From Bacteroidota bacterium (GTDB lineage Bacteria > Bacteroidota > Bacteroidia > Chitinophagales > Chitinophagaceae), in NCBI GenBank assembly GCA_030706635.1, contig JAUZOD010000030.1, forward strand, positions 1 through 47,608: DNA of 47,608 nucleotides, read 5' to 3'. Made by a program: the position numbers and the translations under genes. The notes under the pieces are model-generated. The model ran no database searches, was not told the origin of the DNA, and saw only the letters and a list, made by a program, of their open reading frames with translations. Positions 34,878 through 42,391 of the stretch are shown here, one piece after another (position 1 is the first letter of the stretch; each line of letters begins with the position of its first letter).

Positions 34878-36134
34878 ATGGCCAGCCGGATACTTACCAA
34901 TATCAAACAACTCATTAATATCCGAAAAGATTCAAAACCGCTTTTTGGACATGAATTAGCTGATCTGCCAATTATTGAAGGTGCTTATCTGATCGTCGAG
35001 GAAACGGAGATCGCCGGATTCGGAAAAATGGCTGACTTAACCAGGGAGCATAATCATCTGCCCGCGGAGCAGCTGAATTGCGGCGGACGATTGGTATTGC
35101 CCTGCTGGTGCGACAGTCATACACACCTGGTTTTTGCAGGCAATCGCGAAAATGAATTCGTTGACCGGATCCGTGGATTATCTTATGCCGAAATCAACTC
35201 CCGGGGCGGAGGCATTCTCAGCACTGTGCAGCAGGTACATGCGGTTTCGGAAGATGAGCTCTTTAACCTGGCCTGGAGACGCCTCAGAGAGGTTAGCCTT
35301 TTGGGAACCGGAGCTCTGGAAATAAAAAGCGGTTATGGGTTATCGGTAGAAGACGAACTGAAAATACTGCGGGTAATCAAAAAACTCAAACAAAAATCCC
35401 CAATGGCCATCCGCTCCACATTTTTAGGAGCGCACAGTTATCCCATGGCATACCGTGAAAATCATGAGGGATACATCCGGCAGATCATCGATGATATGCT
35501 TCCGTTGATCGCAAAAGAAAAACTGGCAGATTATATTGATGTGTTCTGTGAAAAGGGATTTTTCAGCGCTCCAGAAACTGAACGAATATTGAAAGCCGGT
35601 CTTGTGGCCGGATTAAAGCCTAAACTGCACAGCAATCAACTCAGCAGCATGGGTGGAATACGAACCGGGATAAAATTGAACGCCGTTTCACTGGACCATC
35701 TGGAAGTGATTACGGAAGAAGATCTCCAAAGTCTTGGAACGTCTTCCTGGAAAGGGTTCTGTACTTTATTGCCAACAGCGGCCTTCTTTTTGAATCTTCC
35801 GGCGCCTCCGGCCAGAAAGCTGATCGATGCCGGATGCGCACTTGCCCTGGCCTCTGATTATAACCCCGGCTCATCACCAACAGGCAATATGAACCTGGTG
35901 ATTTCATTGGGTTGCATTCAAATGAACCTGCTGCCGGAAGAAGCGGTAAATGCGGCCTCCCTCAATGGTGCCTGCGCCATGGGCCTGGGGGATTCCTGCG
36001 GCAGCATAACCAATGGAAAACTGGCCAACCTGATCATCACACATCCCATTCCCTCACTGGCCTATATCCCGTATGCGTTTGGCTCGATTCATATAGATAA
36101 GGTAATGATCCGGGGAGAATTCCTCAGCCAATAG
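34878..36134 (+). CDS. hutI: Imidazolonepropionase
   Basis: 418 aa amidohydrolase giving N-formimino-L-glutamate. The Zn/Fe-binding HxH is in CDSHTHLVFAGNRENEF, followed by EIKSGYGL (substrate contact and lysine), FLGAHSYPMAY with a metal His, KLHSNQLSSMGG and the DYNPGSSPTGNM stretch with the metal-binding Asp. It lies 9 bases after hutU, in the same operon, and 40 bases before the Gcr-like gene. Confidence 0.96.
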   Translation: MASRILTNIKQLINIRKDSKPLFGHELADLPIIEGAYLIVEETEIAGFGKMADLTREHNHLPAEQLNCGGRLVLPCWCDSHTHLVFAGNRENEFVDRIRGLSYAEINSRGGGILSTVQQVHAVSEDELFNLAWRRLREVSLLGTGALEIKSGYGLSVEDELKILRVIKKLKQKSPMAIRSTFLGAHSYPMAYRENHEGYIRQIIDDMLPLIAKEKLADYIDVFCEKGFFSAPETERILKAGLVAGLKPKLHSNQLSSMGGIRTGIKLNAVSLDHLEVITEEDLQSLGTSSWKGFCTLLPTAAFFLNLPAPPARKLIDAGCALALASDYNPGSSPTGNMNLVISLGCIQMNLLPEEAVNAASLNGACAMGLGDSCGSITNGKLANLIITHPIPSLAYIPYAFGSIHIDKVMIRGEFLSQ

Positions 36135-36174
36135 ATCGTATATTCGGCGCATACTTTGAAAACGGAAAATATCC

Positions 36175-38199
36175 ATGACCCTGACCAGGAAAAAAAATAA
36201 TGTTGACTTCATTGAATCGGTCTCCCGGCGCAGTTCGGTATTGAATCCTGGGGATAAAAAGCAGGGACTTGATTTTCTGATATCTTTTTTTTCGGCTATC
36301 CGCCCGGGAAAAACCCGGGATAAAAAAGACGCAACAAAAAATATGGAGTTGGTGCTGGATCAAATGGGCGCCCATCCGATCCTGCTGACCAACCTCAAAC
36401 ATGCCCTGCTTTCCCAATTGGTGAATACCGATCTTTCCGCCGCTTTCACCGAAAGCGGCATTTCTCCCGCCGGTGGTTTCTGGCAGGAATTTTTCGGCCG
36501 GACGCGGCACAAAATACTACCCGCCCTTCAACATGAGAATGACTTCCTCTATGTGGTGAACCGGATCTTTTTCCTTAAAAATGATTATCAATGGATAGAT
36601 CATATTCCGCATGAATGCTGGATACGCTTTTTTGAGGAAATCGGCCTTTCCGTCCATGTGGATGACAAACACATTATTCTTCAGTTGCTGCATTCTCTGA
36701 AAATCCTGAGCTTTCAGGTAGCCCGGTTCGGATTGGAAAAAGAGATCTATGATCATTTACCTCCGCAGGATCGGGCAGATAATCCGTTCCTGTCTCAGAA
36801 CAGTCTGGTTCAGGAACTTGAAGAACAGGTCCTCCATGCGGAAGAAGTTGAAAAAATAAGAAATCTTTGTTTTCGGTTAAAGGGGCTTCTTCAACAGGAA
36901 ATGCAGTCCATCGGATACATCCGGCAAAATCACTCTATCAGCGGTACCAGTCTCCATCAGACCTATTCCCTGGTGGTGTTGAGCAACAAGCTCGAACGCA
37001 TGAATCTCATATTGGATGTGCTGGACACCGATCAAAATTTTAACACGGCCAATTTTGTCAGCTTTTTTAAAACGCTGGTGAGGAATGAAAACAGAAAAAA
37101 CAGTATCCGTGAGTTTCTATCGCTGAACCTCGGTTATCTGGCTTACCAGATTGCAGAACATAAGGGAACCAGGGGTAGCGCCTATATCACGTCCAACCGC
37201 AAAGAATACAGCAGGATGATCTGGAGCGCCATGATGGGCGGCGTGATCATTTCTTTTGTTGCCATAATTAAAAATCTGATTTCAAAAACGCAGCTACCCA
37301 TTTTCTGGCATGGCTTTGCTTACAGCCTGAATGACAGCGCCGGTTTTGTACTGATTGATGTTACCGGTTCCACGCTGGCAACTAAGCAACCGGCATTTAC
37401 CGCAAGCGCCGTTGCCAGTTCGCTTGACACCAAGCAGAATACTTTAAAGCCCAATCTGTATAACCTGGCGGTGACTGTGGCCAAAGTATCGAGGAGTCAA
37501 TTCGCTTCTTTCCTAGGTAATCTGCTAATCGTTTTTCCGGGAACCTACCTGCTGGCCTGGCTGTTTCATCTGTTGACCCATTCGCTTCTGCTGGATGCAG
37601 GCGAAGCGATGGCGGTGCTGGAAAATCAGCATCCCTGGCACAGCCTCTCCCTGCTTTATGCCTGCAATACGGGGTTTTTCCTTTTCCTGAGCGGGATCAT
37701 TGCCGGCTATGTGCAAAATAAAATCCGGTATGGCCATATCGGCGAACGGCTAAAAAATCATCCGCTCTGGCGGGTGACTTCCTCTCCCGAAAAACTTAAC
37801 CGCAGGTCAGCCTATATCGAGAAAAATGCGGGAACCATTGCTGGCAGCGTCTCCCTAGGATTTATGATTGGGATGTCTTCGGTTGTGAGCAAATTCATCG
37901 GTTTGCCATTCGATGCCCGCCATATCACCATCTCTTCGGGAGAAGTTTCATCGGCCGTATATAGCCTGGGTTTTGAAAATATTCCACGCATGTATTTACT
38001 AACGGTATTACTGGGTGTGCTGGGCATCGGTTTTTTAAATTTTGTAGTAAGTTTTGCCTTTGCTTTTATGGTCGCCGTAAGGTCCCGGGGTGTGCATCTC
38101 AGGGAGTATCCCGAATTCCTGGGCATCCTGGGACGTTATTTCTGGAAACGGCCCCTTGATTTCGTCCGTCCCCGGAGGCATCTTCCTGAAACGGAATGA
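36175..38199 (+). CDS. Multi-pass membrane protein of the 'site-specific recombinase Gcr' family
   Basis: 674 aa. Residues 1-340 are soluble and helical. Hydrophobic segments lie at about 348-368, 375-395, 443-473, 489-513, 553-575 and 606-635, so it is an integral membrane protein. It resembles the PF10136 family, named after Neisseria Gcr, but I see no serine- or tyrosine-recombinase catalytic pattern, so the name is probably misleading. It sits inside the histidine operon, 40 bases after hutI and 36 before ftcD, on the same strand, which hints at a role in or near histidine metabolism or transport. The family call is from memory and moderate. Confidence 0.7.
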   Translation: MTLTRKKNNVDFIESVSRRSSVLNPGDKKQGLDFLISFFSAIRPGKTRDKKDATKNMELVLDQMGAHPILLTNLKHALLSQLVNTDLSAAFTESGISPAGGFWQEFFGRTRHKILPALQHENDFLYVVNRIFFLKNDYQWIDHIPHECWIRFFEEIGLSVHVDDKHIILQLLHSLKILSFQVARFGLEKEIYDHLPPQDRADNPFLSQNSLVQELEEQVLHAEEVEKIRNLCFRLKGLLQQEMQSIGYIRQNHSISGTSLHQTYSLVVLSNKLERMNLILDVLDTDQNFNTANFVSFFKTLVRNENRKNSIREFLSLNLGYLAYQIAEHKGTRGSAYITSNRKEYSRMIWSAMMGGVIISFVAIIKNLISKTQLPIFWHGFAYSLNDSAGFVLIDVTGSTLATKQPAFTASAVASSLDTKQNTLKPNLYNLAVTVAKVSRSQFASFLGNLLIVFPGTYLLAWLFHLLTHSLLLDAGEAMAVLENQHPWHSLSLLYACNTGFFLFLSGIIAGYVQNKIRYGHIGERLKNHPLWRVTSSPEKLNRRSAYIEKNAGTIAGSVSLGFMIGMSSVVSKFIGLPFDARHITISSGEVSSAVYSLGFENIPRMYLLTVLLGVLGIGFLNFVVSFAFAFMVAVRSRGVHLREYPEFLGILGRYFWKRPLDFVRPRRHLPETE

Positions 38200-38235
38200 T
38201 TTTCTTTCCTTAACATTGTGGATAGAGATAATACC

Positions 38236-39939
38236 ATGTCAGCCCTAATAGAATGTGTTCCCAATTTCAGCGAGGGTCGGGACTCCGGCATCATTCAATC
38301 GATCACCCGCGAAATTGAATCGGTGGATGGCGTTCGTCTGCTTCATGTTGATCAGGGGAAAGCCACCAACCGCACCGTAGTCACTTTTGTCGGTGAACCC
38401 GCAGCCATAGTGGAAGCTGCGTTTATCGCCATCCGGAAGGCAGGAGAGTTGATTGATATGCGCAATCATAAGGGAGAGCATCCCCGTATGGGCGCCACGG
38501 ATGTTTGTCCCCTGATACCCATCGGCGGAATTTCTTTGGAAGAGACCGCTGCCTGGGCGCAAAAACTTGCGGAGAGGGTAGGAAGAGAACTGTCTATCCC
38601 TGTCTATCTTTATGCATCCGCTCAAAAAGATAAATCCCGCAGCGATTTATCGGTTATCCGTTCGGGTGAGTATGAAGGATTTTCAGAAAAAATAAAACTT
38701 CCGGGCTGGAAACCGGATTTCGGTCCCTCGGCATTTGATCTGCAACGGGGCGCAACCGTTATCGGAGCCCGCGATTTTCTTGTAGCCTATAATGTAAACC
38801 TCAATACCAGTTCTGTCCGCAAGGCCAACAGCATTGCTTTTGACGTGCGGGAGGCCGGGAGGATTAAACGGGAAGGCGATCCGGTTAACGGAAAGATCGT
38901 CAGAGACGAAAGGGGGATGCCGGTGAATATACCTGGTTCTTTAAAATCGGTCAAGGCCATCGGATGGTATATCGAAGAATACGGGATGGCCCAGATTTCA
39001 ATGAACCTGACCAATTTGTCCGTAACCCCATTGCATATAGCTTTTGATGAGGTCTGCCGCAAAGCAGAGAACCGGGGCATCAGGGTAACCGGCAGTGAAC
39101 TGGTCGGCCTCATTCCCCTTCAGGCCATGCTGAGCGCGGGGAAATATTTCCTTAAGAAACAGAAACGATCGGCCGGTGTTTCCGAAAAAGAACTCATTCG
39201 CGTAGCTATTCATTCCATGGGTCTGGATGAATTGCGGCCGTTTAAACCAGAAGAAAAGATCATCGAATATTTGCTGAAAGACGGATCAGCGGAAAAAATG
39301 GTTCATTTATCCTTGTCCGAATTTGCTGATGAAACAGCCAGTGAAAGTCCTGCTCCCGGCGGCGGATCCGTTGCTGCCTACCTCGGAGTTCTCGGCATTT
39401 CTCTTGCTGGCATGGTGGCTAATTTATCCGCAATTAAAAAAGGCTGGGAGAACCGATGGGAAGAATTTAGTGAATGGGCCGAAAAGGCACAGGCCCTCAA
39501 ACAGGCATTAATGCGGCTGGTGGATGCCGACAGCAGGGCATTCCAGGCAGTGATGCAGGCCCACGCGCTTCCGAAATCAACGGAAACGGAAAAAGTCAAT
39601 CGGGAAAGAGCAATAGATGAAGCAACAGCTAAAGCCATAGTCGTTCCGTTTCAGGTGATGAAACTCGCTTTGGAATCCATGCAGATCCTGCAAGTGATGG
39701 TTAGGAAGGGGAATCCAAATTCTGTTTCTGATGCCGGTGTCGGCGCGCTTTGTGCCCGTAGCGCGGTACTGGGCGCCGGTCTGAACGTGCGGATCAATAC
39801 AGTCGGATCGGAGAAAGATGAGAAAATGTCCGCCATCCTTGTCGCAACGGAAAAAATGGAAAAAGAAGCCGTTTTACTGGAGGAGGAGATTTTGCGAGAA
39901 TTGAAAATGGACAGTTGGCAGCGGACAGTTGACAGTTGA
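38236..39939 (+). CDS. ftcD: Bifunctional glutamate formimidoyltransferase / formimino-THF cyclodeaminase
   Basis: 567 aa from the ATG at 38236 (MSALIECVPNFSEG); a GTG six codons upstream is less likely. Residues 1-330 are the transferase, with IECVPNFSEGRD, HPRMGATDVCPLIP and VGLIPLQAML. Residues 345-560 are the cyclodeaminase, with ETASESPAPGGGSVAAYLG and NPNSVSDAGVGALCARSAV. It moves the formimino group of formiminoglutamate to THF, then releases ammonia to give methenyl-THF, replacing HutG/HutF. The fused form is known from animals and Bacteroidota. The last residues (DSWQRTVDS) are encoded by the heptamer repeat. Confidence 0.95.
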   Translation: MSALIECVPNFSEGRDSGIIQSITREIESVDGVRLLHVDQGKATNRTVVTFVGEPAAIVEAAFIAIRKAGELIDMRNHKGEHPRMGATDVCPLIPIGGISLEETAAWAQKLAERVGRELSIPVYLYASAQKDKSRSDLSVIRSGEYEGFSEKIKLPGWKPDFGPSAFDLQRGATVIGARDFLVAYNVNLNTSSVRKANSIAFDVREAGRIKREGDPVNGKIVRDERGMPVNIPGSLKSVKAIGWYIEEYGMAQISMNLTNLSVTPLHIAFDEVCRKAENRGIRVTGSELVGLIPLQAMLSAGKYFLKKQKRSAGVSEKELIRVAIHSMGLDELRPFKPEEKIIEYLLKDGSAEKMVHLSLSEFADETASESPAPGGGSVAAYLGVLGISLAGMVANLSAIKKGWENRWEEFSEWAEKAQALKQALMRLVDADSRAFQAVMQAHALPKSTETEKVNRERAIDEATAKAIVVPFQVMKLALESMQILQVMVRKGNPNSVSDAGVGALCARSAVLGAGLNVRINTVGSEKDEKMSAILVATEKMEKEAVLLEEEILRELKMDSWQRTVDS

Positions 39940-40072
39940 CAGTTGACAATGGATAATGAAGGATACAGCAAGTAAAAAATTAAAATATTTTTATTTATTA
40001 CGGAATTGCTTAGAACTTATAGTTCTGAAATTGCACTCATTGTCCATTGTCAACTGTCAATTGTCCACTGTC
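39910..40072. repeat. Long inverted repeat made of tandem 7-bp units at converging 3' ends
   Basis: The left side is seven heptamers (39910-39958: GACAGTT, GGCAGCG, GACAGTT three times, GACAATG, GATAATG). The right side is five (40038-40072: CATTGTC twice, AACTGTC, AATTGTC, CACTGTC). Arms 39924-39959 and 40037-40072 pair at 33 of 36 positions around a 77-base AT-rich loop. The left array encodes the C-terminus and stop of ftcD, and the right array contains the start of the patatin gene's stop codon. It may be a bidirectional terminator or processing site; no T-run is evident. Confidence 0.85.
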
Positions 40073-42383
40073 AAAAGGGAATCCCAATATTCACATACCC
40101 CATTACCCTTTTCCACTGATCACAATACATCGCGCTGAGTTCAAGAGGACCCAGGGCGAAGTTGTACGTAAACGTGAGCGCATAACCCGACAGGAAATCA
40201 GGGCTTTTATAAAACCCGCTCGTGCTGATCAGATTATTGAACAACACATTTGTTTTGCCGGTCAGGAACACATTGCCAAACAGTTGATACCGGATCCCTG
40301 CTTCCATAGCGGCAAAGCCGGGTGAATAAAAAGATCCTTCGCGAAGGCCGTCAAAGGTCACCTGGTTGTGAAAGCTGGGGGTGAGACCGCCAATTGAAAA
40401 TTCATTCATGATATGGCCATTGTACCGGAAATTAATCCCGGACTGCAGATGAAACTGGAGCGTACTCCGGCCACTTAGTGGCGTATAGCTTTCGAAATGA
40501 AACACCAGTCGCGGATAAGGACTACGCGCAGCGGTGGTATCCTGATCGGTGTTATTTGAATGCAGCTGGATATCCGGATTTTGCTGAAATACCCAGTCCC
40601 CTTCCAGCTCTGTCTTAATTCCTTTTCGCGGAAGCACTGGTTTATCCAGCGAATTGTGTTTTAAATAAACATAAGCCGTAGCAAAATCATTCGTACCCTT
40701 ATAGGTCAGCGCGGACGAAATGGAAGGCTTATCCCGGATCCATTCAAAGCGGGTTCCGGTACCAACCGTCAGATTCCGGTTCGTGGAATATCCCATCCGC
40801 AGATTGGTAACAAAATAGTTCTGGTTGTAGATCCCGGCCTCTTTTGTATTGTTATAGGAAGTAATATTGAACTGATCAAATTGCGTGGATAATCCCGCGG
40901 CGAACTTCCTTCCCCTTCCCAAATATTGGAGGTGTTCCCCCCTGATTCGAAAATTTTCACCAATATCAATGGTCGCCATGCTTCGGGAACTCGGTGTAAA
41001 AAAGTCCCTGCTGGTTAAGTTCAAAATAGCGCTGATGCCGCTGAATTGATTGTAGTGCAGTGCAATCTTCCCAAACGTGAGCGGATTTTCAGTAACATCA
41101 AAAATGATCTTCGAACTTTTGTCTGCCAGCGGAACAAGAGAATATACAATCCGGTTATAATAACGTGTTCCCCCTTCCCGGCGAATCATATGGGCCAGAT
41201 TTTCCGGAGTATATTTCCGGTGCGTGAGTAGTCCCATAGTGTGAATGAAAAAATTTTCGCTGGTATGATTCAGGCCATGCACTTCATACGCATTAATCAT
41301 CACCGAATCCGTTGTTGGCAATTCTTTTTTTGGCTCGTGAGGCCCATAAAGTGCGTTCAGGGAATCTGCCAGTTGCTTCAACCGGGGATATAATTTCCTG
41401 CCCTCTGCTACGCCGGCTTCAATGATCTCATTAGCCTGAGAAAAACTGCCCATATTGAATTTATCCAGAGGCATCTGCACATAGATATCGCAAAGAGGTA
41501 CTTCCAGTTTGGTATCATCGGCCTCCCGGAAAAAAGCAACCTGCAACAATACCTGCAGTGCATTATTCACTTTGTTTGCGGCCAGCAAACCGTGGGATAC
41601 ATTGCTGCCAATGACAATCTGCGCGCCCATTTCTTTTACATCCCTGACCGGAAAATTCCGGATCACGCCGCCATCCACTAATCTTTTTCCATCGTAGTCC
41701 ACCGCGGTGAAAACAGAAGGAATCGCCATGCTCGCCCGGACGGCCGATACCAGTTCCCCGCTATCCAGCACCACGGCTTCGCCCGTGGAAAGATCGGTGG
41801 CAATACACTTGAAAGGAATCGGCAGCTGGCCGAAGTCCTTGATCTGATGTGCAGAAAATAAAAGCTCAGAGAATTTTAACCAAAGCTCCTGACCCTCCAG
41901 TACGCCCGTATTCAATCTGAAAAAATGATTCACCCACGGAAGCTCAAGATCATATTTTCCGTATTCATCTTTTTCTTCCATAATGATATTCCTCAGTGAG
42001 CTCTGATTCGAAAGCATCAGGTCCCAATTGATACTATGGGCCACTTTTTCAATGGAATCGGCGGAATAACCGGCAGCATACAAAGATCCGATGATGCTTC
42101 CCATACTGGTCCCGGTAATATAGTCAATGGCCAGCCCCGCAGAATCAATTGCTTTGAGAATGCCAATATGGGCAAGGCCTTTCGCGCCGCCGCCACTCAG
42201 GGTGAGCCCGATTTTTGGTCGTTTGGTTAAGACTGAAGGTGTTTGAGCAGATGCATCAGGGATGAATAAGCAAATTAAACAGCCAGCAAAGAACCAGATC
42301 CGGCCAACGGTACGAAAAAACGGTAAACAGTTAATAATTGAAGACTTTGTGAATAAAATTACAGAAACGCGGGGAGGATTCAA
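40071..42383 (-). CDS. Patatin-like phospholipase with C-terminal outer-membrane barrel
   Basis: 770 aa. A hydrophobic signal (about residues 29-47, ending DASAQ) targets export. The patatin domain has the oxyanion loop GGGAKG at 64-69, nucleophile Ser93 in GTSMG and Asp237 in LVDGGV, a complete Ser-Asp dyad. Beyond about residue 370 come a POTRA-like segment (SVMINAYEVHGLNHTSENFF) and an Omp85-type beta-barrel (ending YVNIGIPF). It belongs to the PlpD-like type V autotransporter class. The frame opens with TTG and no ATG exists before residue 95. It starts 8 bases after the ABC-F stop. Confidence 0.9.
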   Translation of the reverse strand: MNPPRVSVILFTKSSIINCLPFFRTVGRIWFFAGCLICLFIPDASAQTPSVLTKRPKIGLTLSGGGAKGLAHIGILKAIDSAGLAIDYITGTSMGSIIGSLYAAGYSADSIEKVAHSINWDLMLSNQSSLRNIIMEEKDEYGKYDLELPWVNHFFRLNTGVLEGQELWLKFSELLFSAHQIKDFGQLPIPFKCIATDLSTGEAVVLDSGELVSAVRASMAIPSVFTAVDYDGKRLVDGGVIRNFPVRDVKEMGAQIVIGSNVSHGLLAANKVNNALQVLLQVAFFREADDTKLEVPLCDIYVQMPLDKFNMGSFSQANEIIEAGVAEGRKLYPRLKQLADSLNALYGPHEPKKELPTTDSVMINAYEVHGLNHTSENFFIHTMGLLTHRKYTPENLAHMIRREGGTRYYNRIVYSLVPLADKSSKIIFDVTENPLTFGKIALHYNQFSGISAILNLTSRDFFTPSSRSMATIDIGENFRIRGEHLQYLGRGRKFAAGLSTQFDQFNITSYNNTKEAGIYNQNYFVTNLRMGYSTNRNLTVGTGTRFEWIRDKPSISSALTYKGTNDFATAYVYLKHNSLDKPVLPRKGIKTELEGDWVFQQNPDIQLHSNNTDQDTTAARSPYPRLVFHFESYTPLSGRSTLQFHLQSGINFRYNGHIMNEFSIGGLTPSFHNQVTFDGLREGSFYSPGFAAMEAGIRYQLFGNVFLTGKTNVLFNNLISTSGFYKSPDFLSGYALTFTYNFALGPLELSAMYCDQWKRVMGYVNIGIPF

Positions 42384-42391
42384 TATCTGCT

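Noticed and set aside
36175-38199. Mobile element or integrase, because of the family name 'site-specific recombinase'
   Set aside because: The protein is a multi-pass membrane protein without recombinase catalytic residues, and there are no inverted or direct repeats or target duplications around it.
39910-40072. CRISPR-like array
   Set aside because: Units are 7 bases with no spacers and with opposite orientation on the two sides; no cas genes are present.
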